Below, in pieces: positions 1-11,318 of a DNA stretch of 64,000 bases. The first letter of the stretch is position 1; every line of letters begins with the position of its first letter. Below the pieces are notes generated by a model. It saw only the letters and a program-made list of their open reading frames with translations. It made no database searches and had not been told where the DNA came from. Both the position numbers and the translations under genes were made by a program. Source of the stretch: Heliocidaris erythrogramma (Eukaryota > Echinodermata > Echinoidea > Camarodonta > Echinometridae); assembly GCA_025617745.1 (NCBI GenBank), contig CM046854.1, positions 57,500,258 to 57,564,257 of the forward strand, written 5' to 3'.

Positions 1-479
1 TGTGGTGATCTTTTCGGAACAGAGGAAGACTGTGATAATGATCGAGCTCACAGTTTGTGATGAGAGTAATATGCAGAGCTCGCATGAAAGGAAGAGGAGG
101 AAGTACGAGGAACTGCATCTGCAATGTGTAAACAACGGATGGTCGACATCGGTGTGGCCGGTAGAGGTGGGTTGCAGAGGTTTTGCTTCGAATGCACTCC
201 TTCCTTCGTTATTCCGACTTGGTGTTCGACAGTCCAAAGCAAAGCCACTAGAGAAGCTATCATGCAACGTCGCCGAACGAGCGTCATTTCACCTGTGGCT
301 CTGTAGACAACAAAAATCATGGGGCACGCCCCATGATTAAGATGAATTGTGACGTAATAGAGGGTGCGCAGATTATCCCTATACACCCAGACAACTGTCA
401 AGACTGAATTACGCGCAGAGAGGCGCATCTTGTTACCTAGAGACGCAGTTGTGATTTTCGCACACTTCTCAAAAGAGAA
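1..479. other. No recognisable gene
   Basis: Overlapping open frames exist on both strands (2-340 plus, 48-428 minus), but neither translation shows a family motif and each could be a shadow of the other. The stretch borders a small inverted-repeat element and may be the flank of DIRS copy A. I assign no function. Confidence 0.5.
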
Positions 480-613
480 AACAGGTTAGTTTGAAGATTC
501 GTATTGCCAGGTCCGGTTGTGTTTTTCACATTCGGGTCAGAAACGAATCTTTTTTTCCAACCTTTTTCTGCTCCCTGGCAACTGAAGACGAGAGCAGTCT
601 AAACTAACCTGTT
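480..613. mobile_element. Short inverted-repeat element (MITE-like)
   Basis: ACAGGTTAGTTT at 481-492 is exactly matched in inverse by AAACTAACCTGT at 601-612. Inside, a second inverted pair (AGATTCGT and ACGAATCT) suggests a hairpin-rich, non-coding miniature element. A target duplication could not be fixed because both flanks are A/T runs. A 19-base T run follows at 621-639. Confidence 0.5.
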
Positions 614-692
614 TTTAATATTTTTTTTTTTTTTTTTTTGGCTAACTCCTGCCGGGGTTTTTGCCATTTTGGCCAATTTATTTGGTATTTTT

Positions 693-842
693 TATGCTAG
701 TAGTCTTGACTACGCGACCCCTTCGAGAACTTTACACACATGAGTCACAATATTGTGCGCACCCCCCGTAATCCAATTGTTCCAATTGTTCCCCTTGCCA
801 CTCACGCGCGTCAACACGCAACGGCCATCTTCCTCTTTTGCG
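693..842. repeat. Low-coordinate inverted terminal repeat of DIRS copy A
   Basis: It matches the inverse of 6885-7040 and the terminal repeats of copy B, including the block TAGTCTTGACTACG and the stretch around ACACATGAGTCACAATATTG. The outer arm that precedes it in copies B and C (starting AAATTTGTAAAATCAG) is absent here and replaced by unrelated T-rich DNA. Confidence 0.8.
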
Positions 843-897
843 AGCAACCCCAAGTAGAAACATGTTGCTTGCAAGGTGCGGGGAAGGAGGGAGGGTC

Positions 898-985
898 ATA
901 GGTAGGTATATAGATTTATATAGTAAATAAGAAAATCAATGCTGATTTTACAAATTTACTGCAATAAATCATATATACCTACCAA
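898..985. repeat. Internal complementary region of DIRS copy A
   Basis: This segment joins the inverse of the two outer ends of the element (junction TTACAAATTTACTGC). That is the hallmark of DIRS elements, where it templates completion of the termini. It is nearly the same as 11158-11250 in copy B and 42090-42180 in copy C. Confidence 0.8.
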
Positions 986-1009
986 TTATGCTAGACCAGC
1001 GCCAACTCA

Positions 1010-2480
1010 AAGACCACTTCCAGTGGACCTAGGCAACTGCGAATGCGGCAAAAGACCTCCGGATGAAGCATCCATACTGATGGAAGACACCTGCCCGAGA
1101 CAGAAAATCCGCAATGAGGTTTTCCCGACCGGGGATGAAAGAGGCCACGGGTGTGATCGCCATGCGACGACACCACCTCCACAGCTGAGCTGCTAAGGCA
1201 TTCAGGGCAGCCGAACGAGTGCCTCCCTGCCGATTGATATATGCCGCCACAGTGACATTGTCCGTGAGGATCAGAACTGAACGACTGAGAAGTCGACTTC
1301 TGGAATGGAGCAGGGTTAACCGAACTGCCATAAACTCCAGGACATTGATATGGGGAAGAGTCCCAAGATGAGACCAATCCCCCGCGACCGTGCTGCCATT
1401 GCAGTGTCCTCCCCACCCCAACCGAGAGGCGTTACTGGGGTACTGGAGGACTTGCTTCGCGCGAGAAACTCCTCACTCGTCCAACAAGAGAGAAGAGACT
1501 TGATTCTTATTGGTACTGGAATCCAGACCAACAGAGAATCTTTTCCCGGCTTGAAAAACCTGAGGAGATGTCTCTGAAAAGGTCTCATGAGGAGCCGGCA
1601 GTCCTCTAGAACATCGACTAGACTGGCTAGATAACCCAGAAACTGAAGCCACTGTCTGGCTTTGACCCTTCTGGCCAGCAAGAGCTTGCGAGCCGCAGAG
1701 ACAATGATGAGAATCCTGTCTCGACTGGGCCGAGCCAACTGATTCCGTATGTCTAACACAGCCCCCAGAAAAAACTGGGCTGCGAGTAGGAACTAACTCT
1801 GACTTTTCCCAATTTATTAGGAAACCTAAGTCTTGAGTAAGACTGACGAGCAAACGAGTCTCGTCTAACAAATGATCGCGCGACTCCTGTTAGGAGAAGC
1901 CAATCTTCCAGGTAGCAAAATAGCCGAAAACCGCGTCGCCTCAGTGAGGCTGCCAGCGCGGCTACAACCTGAGTAGAAACCCGAGGAGCTGTGCGCAGCC
2001 CGAAGGGAAAAGCGCGAAAGCGAAAGCGAAAAGTCTCTGAGAGGAAGGAAAACCCCAGAAAAACGCGCGAAGCGCGATGAATGGAAATATGGAAATACGC
2101 ATCTTCGAAAATTATCAAGACCGCGTAGTCCTTCCTCTTGATCAACGGGAGAATGGAGGCGAGAGTCTCCATCCGAAAATGTACTGAAGTTTTCCCGAGC
2201 GCTTGGGAATAACAAAAGTCAGAGAAAGGGAAAAAGACAGGCAGTCTCTTGCCCTTTCTATATCGCCCACTTTTTCAACAGAAATACGATCTCCGATGAG
2301 GCATGAGAACAAGCGAGGGCAGACATGTGAGGTGACCTAGTTCCTATAGCCCCTTCGGGGAGCGGGGCGGACAGATCTATGAAGAATCCATCTCGCCCGT
2401 CAAAGATAACAAAAGCGTCCCCGGAGATGGCCTCCCAAGCGGGGAGAAAGGAACGAAGACAGCCACCTACCAAGTCGCAT
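1010..2480 (-). pseudogene. DIRS RT-RNase H pseudogene (copy A)
   Basis: Broken frames on the minus strand translate to pieces of the copy B polymerase. At 1029-1421 lies RNase H sequence (ILTDNVTVAAYINRQGG). At 1316-1871 is the connection region (RQWLQFLGYLASLVDVLEDC). At 1753-2172 is the RT palm, including CYLEDWLLL in place of a usual YLDD box. Several frameshifts separate the pieces, and about 50 bp present in copy B near 13880-13930 is missing. Together with the lost recombinase this makes the copy non-autonomous. The family assignment rests on near-identical DNA to copy B. Confidence 0.8.
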
Positions 2481-2484
2481 CGAC

Positions 2485-3480
2485 TTAGGGTGAGCGCGAA
2501 AATGCGTAATCAAGACAGAGACCTGTTTTCGCGCATCGATTTCTCTTTGAAAAACCGTAGCAAATTGACCGCCAAAAGCGAAGGACCCGAGACGGAACAT
2601 CCCGGAGAAGCAGTGCGATGTCCGACTCCTTAACCCAAAGGGCCGTAAGAACCAAGACTCTGCGACGGTACATGACCGAGGCAGCTACAGTGGAAAACTG
2701 TGACCACTGCAAACCAAACAGGACGCTTAAAAAGAAGCGCCGCTCAATGCGGCCATACTCCAGCTTGAAATCCTCCGCAAGAGAAATACCCTCGGAGGAA
2801 TCCTGCTGCCTGAACCAACGCGAAGTCGAACCAACGCGAAGTCGAACCCTGCGCGCGGGCTGACTGAAAGTCAGGGAGAAATTAGGACAACAAACAAAGC
2901 AATCGCTTCTACCCCACAAAGGGAGAGCGACTGAGGCTCTGCCTGCCCCAGCGATTCGGAAACCGAAGCTTGAGAGGCCGCCTCTAAATCTGGTTCCGCC
3001 TGAATTGATCGTGACAAAGGATCACGAACAAAGGCCGAAACAGTCGAATCCTCCCATGGACCACCATAAGTCTCCTCACCCGGCGGAGCCCCGAGGCTGC
3101 GAGAATAGGAGGCGTATGTGATCCCGTCACAGACAAAGAAGAATAAACCATAAAAGGCTGATTAGTCTCAATGTCCGACCCTACAAAAGGGACAAAAGCA
3201 GGGGATGTGGTGCCTGGTACAAGGGACCAACCCTGAGTCTGGGCAAAAGCCCGCATCATGCCAAACAACTCAGCTTGAAAGGCCGATGGGTTAGCCAAAC
3301 CCGACGGGCAAGAGGCAGGCAAAGCCTTGCCTCTTTTAGCCCCTTTCTTAGGCTTCTTTCTGACTGGCTCAACAAGAGCCTAAGCCGAAACCCGCTTTTT
3401 AGAGCGTTTATTCGGTTTCGTTCGGATCCCCGAAGCCGCTTCGGAAACACGAACCGAACCCTCCGCTGAGGGACGCTCAC
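2485..3480 (-). pseudogene. DIRS gag-like pseudogene (copy A)
   Basis: Minus-strand fragments match the gag-like protein of copy B at 14238-16040. They include FATVFQREIDARKQ near 2500-2560 and LPASCPSGLANPSAFQAELF near 3250-3320. At least two internal deletions relative to copy B are visible, of roughly 220 bp near 2490 and 290 bp near 2735. No full frame remains. The product would be the nucleic-acid-binding structural protein of the element. Confidence 0.7.
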
Positions 3481-4530
3481 CTCCCTCTAAGGGAGAAGTG
3501 CGCTGAGGGTATGAACCCAAAGACGCGCACAAATTACCCATATCAGCTGAGCAAGAAGCTGCATGGGGCGGGCGCTTAAGGCGCCCAGTGCGAGGGCGGA
3601 CCAGGATGACCCAGTATTTGCCCACCGACTACTAAAGGCCTGTGAACTCGCTATTGTACCACTAGAGAGTGGCAAAAAGGAGAGCACTAGTAGTCGCGCA
3701 CTCAGGTGACTACACCTGTTGCTCCGTAGAGCGCCCATAAACATGGGCTCCAGTCTTCCCATCGGCTGGCAAAGCAACAGCCCGGGTAGCACTCGTTCCA
3801 CCATACGGCGTCAGCCGGGGGCTATTCAATAACCAGGTGCGAGGGCAGACTGGGACAAGGTCCCAGTATTCGCCCACCGACTACTAAAAGCATGTGAACT
3901 CTTTATTGTTCCGCCCGTGGGCAACAATAGGAGAGCACTCGTAGTCGCGCACTCAGGTGACCTCAGGTCAGACCGGAAGTAATTGCTCGCTCCGGTGACC
4001 GCACTTATGGGCGCTCCATAGAGCGCCCATAATTGTTGGCTCGAGCCTTCCCATCACCTAGCAATATAGACAGCCCGCGCAGTACTCGCTCCCCCATTGG
4101 CATCGGCCGGGGGCTAGGGTATGAGAACCCAGACCAACATTGTTAGCTCGAGCGTTCCCATCAGCTGGCAATATAGACAGCCCGGGCAGTACTCGCTCCC
4201 CCATTGGCATCGGCCGGGGGCTAGGGTATGAGAACCCAGACCAACATGGGCGGTGCCCGTGAGCTGCCCTGCAGTAGTGGCACGCGTCTCCCCTAACGGA
4301 TTTAAGCGAGTCATCGCTACCGCGTGGGAAACAGACGTCCCCCCTCTGGTCTGAACGACCGGGGGATTGGATTCGTGATATCCAAACCACTAGAACCTGA
4401 CATCACCCACCCCGAAGCCACGGGCCTCGGAGTTGACGTCCCAGGTTCAGTTAACGCCACCCGCCCCGAAGCCGCAAGCTCCGAGACTGGCAAACTCTGC
4501 AGGGAAACACCACTAGGCAACTTACCTGCA

Positions 4531-4580
4531 GCCCTCCTCCCTCCCCCGAGTACTTCGGTACATGGGGGAGGGAGGAGGGC
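4531..4580. repeat. Perfect 17-bp-stem palindrome inside the DIRS leader
   Basis: GCCCTCCTCCCTCCCCC at 4531-4547 is followed by 16 bases containing GTAC-TTCG-GTAC and then by the exact inverse arm ending at 4580. Copies B and the second leader in copy A carry the same C-rich arm but a different continuation, so this palindrome arose by a local inversion or template switch. Confidence 0.8.
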
Positions 4581-5988
4581 CGAGTCGTCTTGCTAGACGA
4601 CTCTTCGGAAGAAGCAGGTCTCCGCGACCTAGCTGCTTCTTCTTCCGAACTCATAACACTGCAATAAAACGGACAAATATACCAAAATATGAAATACTTT
4701 GACTGAGTGCAGGTAATAATAAATTTGGAGATACGCACAACAAATTTCACAGCAAACACCGAACCCAAAGGCTCGGTGCCAAACGGAAACACCCGCAAAC
4801 ACACAGATATAACTACGTGGGGCTAACTGTAAAAGAAAAATAATTGCCAAGAAAAGGAATCAAAATCCCTTTCAATCGGCAAAAGTGACTAACAAAACAC
4901 AAGAGTACTATAAACTAGACGAATATAAGTACCGAAAAGTGCTTTTACGATGCGAAAAAGCGCGCTGAAAAGATACAAAAAGACCTGATTTCAGGACGAA
5001 GTACTCTGGAGAGTTCTGGAGGGCCGAGTCGTCTTGCTAGACGACTCTTCGGAAGAAGCAGGTCGCCGCCACCTAGCTGCTTCTTCTTCCGAACTCATAA
5101 CACTGCAATAAAACAGACAAATATACCAAAATATGAAATACTTTGACCGAGTGCAACCGGTGGGTTAGCGAAACCCGACAGGCAAGAGGCAGACAAGGCC
5201 TTGCCTCTTTAAGCCCCTTTCTTAGGCTTCTTTTTGACTGGCTCAACAAGAGCCTAAGCCGAAAACCGCCTTTTAGAGCGTTTATTCGGTTTCGTTCGGA
5301 TCCCCGAAGCCGCTTCGGAAACACGAACCGAACCCTCCGCTGAGGGACGCTCACTTCCCTCTATGGGAGCAGTGCGGTGAGGGTATGAACCCAAAGACGC
5401 GCACAAATTACCCATATCGGCTGAGCAAGAAGATGCAACAGCCATGGGCGGACCGGGATGACCCGGTATTTGCCCACCGACTACTAAAGGCCTGTGAACT
5501 CGCTATTGTACCACTAGAGAGTGACAATAGGAGAGCACGAGTAGGCTGGCTCAACAAGAGCCGAAGCCGAAAACCGCCTTTTAGAGCGTTTATTCGGTTT
5601 CGTTCGGATCCCCGAAGCCGCTTCGGAAACACGAACCGAACCCTCCGTGGAGGGACGCTCGCCTCCCTCAACGGGAGAAGTGCGCTGAGGGTATAAACCC
5701 AAAGTTTCGCACGAATTACCCATGGGCCGGGATGACCCAGTATTTGCCCACCGACTACTAAAGGCCTGTGAACTCGCTATTGTACCACTAGAGAGTGGCA
5801 AAAAGGAGAGCACTAGTAGTCGCGCACTCAGTGCGAGGGCGGACCGAGATGACCCGGTATTTGCCCATCGACTACTAAAGGCATGTGAACTCGCTATTGA
5901 ACCACTAGAGAGCGGCAATAGGAGAGCACTAGTAGTCGCGCACTGTTGCTCCGAAGAGCGCCCATAATTGTTAGCTCGAGCATTCCCA

Positions 5989-6483
5989 TTAGCTGGCAAT
6001 GTAGACAGCCCGGGAAGTACTTGTTCCCCCACTTGGCATCGGCCGGGGGCTAGGGTTTGAGAACCCAGACCAACATGGGCTGAGCCCGTGAGCTGCCCTG
6101 CAGTAGTGGGACGCGTCTCCCCTAACGGATTTAAGCGAGTGAACGCTACCGTGCGGGAAACACATCTCCCCTTCTGGTCTTAACGACCGGGAGATTGGAT
6201 TCGTGATATCCAAACCACTAGAACCTGACGCCACCCACCCCGAAGCCACGGGCATCGGAGTTGACATCCCAAGTTCAGTTAACGCCACCCGCCCCGAAGC
6301 CGCAAGCTCCGAGACTGGCAAACTCTGCAGGGAAACACCACTAGGCAACTTACCTGCAGCCCTCCTCCCTCTCCCATGTACCGAAGTACTCGGGAGAGTT
6401 CTGGAGGGCCGAGTCGTCTTGCTAGACGACTCTTCGGAAGAAGCAGGTCTCCACCACCTAGCTGCTTCTTCTTCCGAACTCAT
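5989..6483 (-). pseudogene. Leader frame starting MSSEEEAAR (DIRS copy A)
   Basis: From an ATG at 6483 the minus strand reads MSSEEEAARWWRPASSEESS and continues for about 160 residues, rich in Ser, Pro and Arg, to 5989. Copy B has the same start (MDSEEEAARSRR at 16497), but its frame stops earlier. The repeated presence of an acidic MxSEEEAA start suggests a real N-terminal or upstream protein of the element. A second degraded copy lies near 4650. No domain is recognised. Confidence 0.4.
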
Positions 6484-6869
6484 AACACTGCAATAAAACA
6501 AACAAATATACCAAAATATGAAATACTTTGACTGAGAGCAGGTAATAATAATAATAAATTTGGGGATACGCACAACAAATTTCACAGCAAAACCATGACA
6601 ACAAACACCGAACCCAAAGGCTCGGTGCCAAACGGAAACACCCGCAAACACACAGATATAACTACGTGGGGCTAACTGTAAAAGAAAAATAATTGCCAAG
6701 AAAAGGAATCAAAATCCCTTTCAATCGGCAAAAGCGACTAACAAAACACAAGAGTACTATAAACTAGACGAATATAAGTACCGAAAAGTGCTTTTACGAT
6801 GCAAAAAAGCGCGCTGAAAAGATACAAAAAGACCTGATTTCAGGAGCGCCGTAACTCGACATCCTAACT

Positions 6870-7056
6870 CGTCGGGGGCGAGCAAGAAAGAGGAAGATGG
6901 ACGTTGCGTGTTGACGCGCGTGAGTGGCGAGGGGAACAATAGGATTACGGGGGGTGCGCACAATATTGTGACTCATGTGTGTAAAGTCCTCGAAGGGTCG
7001 CATAGTCAAGACTACTAGCATAATAGGTAGGTATATATGATTTATTGCAGTAAATT
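6870..7056. repeat. High-coordinate inverted terminal repeat of DIRS copy A
   Basis: The inverse of the repeat at 693-842, ending with GATTTATTGCAGTAAATT at 7056. This is the 5' end of the element on its coding strand. Confidence 0.8.
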
Positions 7057-7162
7057 CAAAACAAAGAAAAGAGTAAGAATGTATTTACATTGCTTTACTT
7101 GCTTATTTTTGGTCATTTTTTAATCAGAATTGAAACATGTATCTTTTTAATTAAAAAATCTC

Positions 7163-7415
7163 CAACCATGCCTTCAACAAATTATTCATACCCTTGCCAA
7201 GATTTGAATTTTTGTTCATTTTGTTTTTCATTAAAAATTAGTTTGTCCTGGTTTATGTTCATGTACTGTACTTGATCATGTGACAAAGAATTTCACGAAT
7301 GATATTATATAACATGAAACAATTCACAAAATCCACTAGTCAACCTTTCATTTTTAACACAATTACACATAAGACTTCAAATTACAAGGGGTATGAATAA
7401 TTATGCTGTTAACTG
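7163..7415. mobile_element. Tc1-like miniature element
   Basis: AAATTATTCATACCCTTG near 7179 faces the inverse CAAGGGGTATGAATAATT near 7385-7402. The right edge ...TTAACTG is followed by TA (7416-7417). The same terminal motif marks the larger Tc1-like element at 45414-52405. The left edge is worn and its position approximate. No transposase frame is present, so it would depend on a source elsewhere. Confidence 0.45.
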
Positions 7416-7590
7416 TATCCATGTACATGCATGGATATGTATATACACCACTTTTTACGAAAATAGTCATATATCCAACATTAAACTGTGTATTACGTTT
7501 AGGATCATGCACCTCTGTCACTTTTTTTCAATCCACAATGTCTCAAGTAACAAGCGACGCCCCCAATAAATTCAGAATGATTGGCATGAT

Positions 7591-7780
7591 TGTTGTATCC
7601 TACTCCAAACACAGAAAATGTAATAAACTTAAGAACTGAAGTACAGTAGCGTCAACACTTTATTCGACGTCCATCATGCAACGACCACGAGCTCCTTTGC
7701 TCATCACATGTGTATTCATCATTAGTCTTAATCCAGACTTTATGGATTTTACATGAATGTAAATATTACAGAATACAACA
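7591..7780 (-). repeat. 3' LTR of the Gypsy element
   Basis: A 190-bp repeat with TG...CA ends on the minus strand. It shares all but about five bases with 17091-17280, so the insertion is fairly young. It directly follows the polypurine tract at 7781-7794. Confidence 0.92.
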
Positions 7781-7794
7781 TCTCCCCTCTGCTT
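7781..7794 (-). promoter_or_regulatory. Polypurine tract for plus-strand priming
   Basis: On the minus strand AAGCAGAGGGGAGA lies immediately upstream of the first base of the 3' LTR. This is the expected position and composition of the tract that survives RNase H and primes plus-strand DNA in LTR retrotransposons. Confidence 0.75.
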
Positions 7795-8178
7795 AAAAAA
7801 GGGTAATTTTTCTTTTCATAACCTTTGTAAATTGAATATCTGGATATATGAACACAGTTTACATGTACATTTATACATATCCTGAATGATCCTCATACTC
7901 TTGTCAAATGCACTAGTGTAACAATTTTGACTAGTAAATGAATTTTAAAAAACCAGAAAAGCATATACATGTACACTTATACAGCAGTAGTGATTACTTA
8001 AAACTTGAATTTTCTTTTCTTTCACATCCAGGGTGTATATTAATCTGACAGTTAGTTGTACAAAATATGACAAAATTATTTTGCAAGGCGTTAGCATACA
8101 GGTGTACTAGATATTTGAAATGAACTGCAATATATGCTTAATAACATGTATATATGAATACTCAATATTCATTATCAA
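7795..8178 (-). other. Gypsy 3' untranslated stretch
   Basis: AT-rich DNA between the pol stop and the polypurine tract. No frame or RNA gene is seen. An envelope gene is absent. Confidence 0.6.
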
Positions 8179-10716
8179 TTAAATAGCAACTATCTTTTGT
8201 GGTGCCTCATACCTGGAGTTATTCACTTTCTTGACTCTCTTTACTCTGACCATATCACCAATTTTGAACTTTGGAATGGAAGCACCCCTAGTATTGTCAG
8301 CGTATTTGCGCATTTTTTCCTGCTTTGCACTAACTCGCGCACGAATTTCAGCATCGCCCTGGGCACGCCTGTTGCCGTCAGTGGCATTGTGAATGTGTAA
8401 TGGCGTGACCATGGGTCGACCATGCAGCAGTTCTGCTGGGGTTTTACCAGTAGTTTGGTGTGGAGTCGCACGGTATGCCATTAACAACTCAAGGATTGCT
8501 TCCTTCCATGGTTTACCTTGCATAGTAGCTATTTGCATTGTTTGTTTTAGAACTCTATTCCAGCGTTCAACCTCGCCATTGGCACGAGGGTACTATAGTG
8601 AAGACCTACAATGAGAAATCCCTAATTCCTTAAGAAAATCTTCAAACTCACTTGACACAAACTGAACCCCATTGTCAGTGACAATTTCAGAGGGTATGCC
8701 TTCCCTAGCAAACACTTGCGTGAGAAATGTAATAACTGAATGTGATGTTACTTCAGACACAAAAGCTACCTCAGGCCATTTTGAGTAGTAATCTATGGCC
8801 ACAATTGCATATTTGTACGATTGTTTTGAATTGAATGGACCAGTTATGTCTATGCCTATCTTCTTCCATGGGCCATCAGGAAGAGGAACGCTCTGTAGGG
8901 GGGTATTACGTGTACGTGAGACCTTATCACTAGACTGACACATGACACAATGATGAATGGTGTCCTCGACCATTCAGTCCATTCCTGGCCACCAGTAGAT
9001 ATCTCGAAGCCGTTGCTTCGTTCGTACAATTCCTTGGTGGGCAGAATGTGCAATAGAGATCAATGTTGACTGACAGGATGATGGAACGACAACCCTATCA
9101 CCTCGACACACACAGTTGTCGATAACAGCAAGCTCATCTCGTACCATATAATAGGCTTTCAGTGCACTATCTTTGCTTGCGTCCTTCGACCAGCCGTTTG
9201 AAATCTTCGCAATCACACGCTGTAGAGTTGAATCAGTAGCAGTCGCGTGTTGAAGCTCGGCTTTCGTAATGGAAGCGTCAACCAATATGCTCTGTATCAC
9301 AACAGTGTGATCGTCATCCTCAATGACATCTTGTGTAGACTGCGGAAGTCGCGAGAATGCATATGCTGCATAATTCTGTAGGCCTGGTACATACTCGACT
9401 GTGTAGTTGAATCGTAGTAGGCGAGTCGCCCATCGAGCGATGCGGATGGATTGGCGTTTGGATCCCTTCGTTGACAGCAATGTAGTGAGTGCCTGGTGAT
9501 CCGTGCGAAGCACAAAATGGCGCCCCCAAACATACTGGAACCATTTTTCACATGCCCAGACACATGACAAAGCTTCTTTCTCCCCTACAGAGTAATTTCG
9601 TTCTGCTTGAGAGAGCGTACGCGAAGCGAAAGCAATCGGAACCTCATTACCATCTTTCACTTGGATGAGAACGGCTCCAAGACCGTAGTCTGACGCATCA
9701 GTAGAAATGATGACTGGAAGATCTGGGTCGAACAGATGAAGTGTAGCACAATGCAAAATCAAGTCTTTGATTTTGTTGAATGCGTGGTCGGCAGCATGTG
9801 ACCACACAAAAGGGATCTCCTTCTTTGTCAATTCCCTTAATGGTGCTGTGACAGTAGAGAAGTTGGGCAAGAACTTTGCGTAGTAAGATGCAAGTCCTAG
9901 AAAGGAACGTAGTGAAGCAGCTTCATTGGGCTGTAGTCCCTCGGCAGAAATGGTATGCCCCAAGTAGTTGATTTCGCGAAGGTTGAAGTGACATTTCTGT
10001 AGGTTGAGCGAAAGTCCAATGCTCTGAAGACGAAGAAGAGCTGCACGGAGATTATTGTCATGGGTTTCTTGCGTATCCCCATGGATGACAATATCATCAA
10101 GGTAGCACTGAACACCGTTGAGTCCTGCCAGGACAGAAGCCATAAGCTTTTGGAATGCTGATGGGGCAGAACATAATCCAAAGCAAACACGCTTGAACTG
10201 GAAAAGTCCTTCATGCGTAATGAAAGCTGTGAGGTGACGTGAATCCTCGTGTAGAAGAAGTTGGTGGTATGCATTGGCGAGATCTAATGTGCTGAAAAAA
10301 GTAGATCCTCGCATTTCAGCAAGCAGTTCCTCAATGTGCGGCAGTGGGTACTTGTCTTCAACTATTGCTTTGTTCACATCACGAAGGTCCACACACAATC
10401 GAATGTCTCCATTCTTCTTGTGAACAACCACAAGGGAAGATACCCATTCACTAGCATCAATAGGCTCAATAATATCAGCTTCCACCAGGCGTCGAAGTTC
10501 AGTTGAAACTTTATCGCGAATGGAGAAAGGAAGGCGTCGTAGCGTGTGCTGTACTGGCTGTACTGATTTAGTCTTGATGCGGTGTACATAGCCTTTCGCT
10601 AGACCCGGTGCGTTGCGAAAGAGCTCAGGAAATTCGCTTTGAATTGAACGCGAAATGTTCATGACAACATTATCGTGAAGAGTAAGTCGCAGAGCTGAGA
10701 TCAGATCACGGCCCAA
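8179..10716 (-). pseudogene. pol: Gypsy pol pseudogene: RT, RNase H, integrase
   Basis: One continuous minus-strand frame interrupted by two nonsense codons. It opens at the end of protease with ILGRDLISALRL. RT follows, with the catalytic YLDDIVIH near 10100. RNase H contains STDASDYGLGAVL near 9700 and LRTDHQALTTLL. The integrase zinc-binding HHCC region spans the first stop (TGA after WWPGMD, about 8974). The integrase core has GIDITGPF and VTDNGVQF, then a TAG near 8593 just before YPRANGEVERWNR, which holds the catalytic Glu. The frame ends in a basic C-terminal domain. Reading through the two stops would give about 845 residues, normal for pol without protease. The motif set is typical of the Ty3/Gypsy group. 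Confidence 0.92.
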
Positions 10717-10717
10717 T

Positions 10718-10891
10718 ATGCAATTCTGGGCCTAAGCAATGAAGAAGTAGTGCACGGCGGCGATCATCGTTGAATTTGTTCGCCCCGCAAGCAAGAGAAT
10801 AGTTTTCAAACAACCCTTTCCACTGTTTCCAGGGCATAGATGGTGAACCAGGGGTAGGCAAAAACGACGGCGGGGGTTGCGAGCTCACCAT
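10718..10891 (-). pseudogene. gag: Gypsy gag remnant (N-terminus only)
   Basis: From an ATG at 10891 the minus strand reads MVSSQPPPSFLPTPGSP and then PWKQWKGLFENYSLACG, a common gag start in metazoan Gypsy elements. After roughly 50 residues the sequence jumps, near 10730, to the last residues of protease (NCILGRDL), which lie in another frame. The rest of gag and nearly all of protease were therefore lost in a single internal deletion. The TGGCGACGAG just upstream resembles the primer-binding site of Mag/SURL-type elements, but I cannot assign the tRNA securely. Confidence 0.7.
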
Positions 10892-10948
10892 TCTCGTCGC
10901 CAAATTTGTAAAATCAGCACTGATTTTCTTATTTACTATATAAATCTA

Positions 10949-11098
10949 TATACCTACCTATTATGCCTGTAGTCTTGACTACGGGACCCCTTCGAGAATT
11001 TATCACACATGAGTCACAATATTGTGCGCAGCCCCCGTAATCCTATTGTCCCCTTCGCCACTCACGCGCGTCAATACGCTACGGCCATCTTCCTCTTT
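10949..11098. repeat. Low-coordinate inverted terminal repeat of DIRS copy B
   Basis: About 150 bp matching the inverse of 16919-17069 with very few differences. It is preceded by a unique outer arm (10902-10948) whose complement lies in the internal region at 11158-11250. Confidence 0.9.
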
Positions 11099-11157
11099 GC
11101 GAGCAACCCCAAGAAGAAACATGTTGCTTGCAAGGTGCGGGGAAGGAGGGAGGGTCA

Positions 11158-11250
11158 TAGGTAGGTATATAGATTTATATAGTAAATAAGAAAATCAGTG
11201 CTGATTTTACAAATTTACTGCAATAAATCATATATACCTACCTATTATGC
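11158..11250. repeat. Internal complementary region of DIRS copy B
   Basis: The first 60 bases are the inverse of the low outer end. The remainder is the inverse of the high outer end. They fuse at TTACAAATTTACTGC, a copy of the head-to-tail circle junction. This arrangement is specific to DIRS elements. Confidence 0.9.
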
Positions 11251-11318
11251 CAGACCAGCGCCAACTCAAAGACCGGGAGGCATGTTTCGAGCAGAAGGGA
11301 ATAGGATTACACCAAAGA

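Larger units (their letters stand above)
3360..6845 (-). repeat. Amplified gag-start/leader region of DIRS copy A
   Basis: Segments that occur once in copy B (about 15590-16860) occur several times here. The block beginning GACTGGCTCAACAAGAGCC appears at about 3361, 5236 and 5549. The block with CACCGACTACTAAAGG appears near 3626, 3875, 5477, 5748 and 5865. The block with CATCGGCCGGGGGCTAGGG appears near 4100, 4205 and 6040. The leader end (AACACTGCAATAAAAC) is present at 4655, 5098 and 6484. Junctions are abrupt, for example at 4995, where leader sequence jumps back. Successive template switching or unequal exchange is the likely cause. Confidence 0.75.
693..7056 (-). mobile_element. DIRS retrotransposon copy A (defective, rearranged)
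   Basis: A minus-strand DIRS element of the same family as copy B at 10902-17093. It has inverted terminal repeats at both ends (about 693-842 and 6870-7056) and an internal complementary region at 898-985. DIRS elements use reverse transcriptase, RNase H and a tyrosine recombinase, and integrate as circles instead of using an integrase. Here the recombinase gene is gone: the sequence passes from the internal region (about 1010) straight to the position equivalent to 12693 in copy B, a loss of about 1.4 kb. The outermost 50 bp of the low end is also missing. RT-RNase H and gag carry frameshifts and deletions, and the gag/leader is internally multiplied. It cannot move by itself. Confidence 0.85.

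Noticed and set aside
2..428. Protein-coding gene at the left edge
   Set aside because: Two overlapping opposite frames without motifs or splice signals. Nothing separates them from chance.
939..1196. Plus-strand frames facing DIRS genes (here and at 12986-13309, 13667-14032, 14376-14780)
   Set aside because: They overlap well-supported minus-strand polymerase or gag sequence and have no motifs of their own.
3594..5945. CRISPR or satellite array made of CACCGACTACTAAAGG repeats
   Set aside because: These are rearranged copies of DIRS leader sequence, each longer than 100 bp and alignable to copy B.
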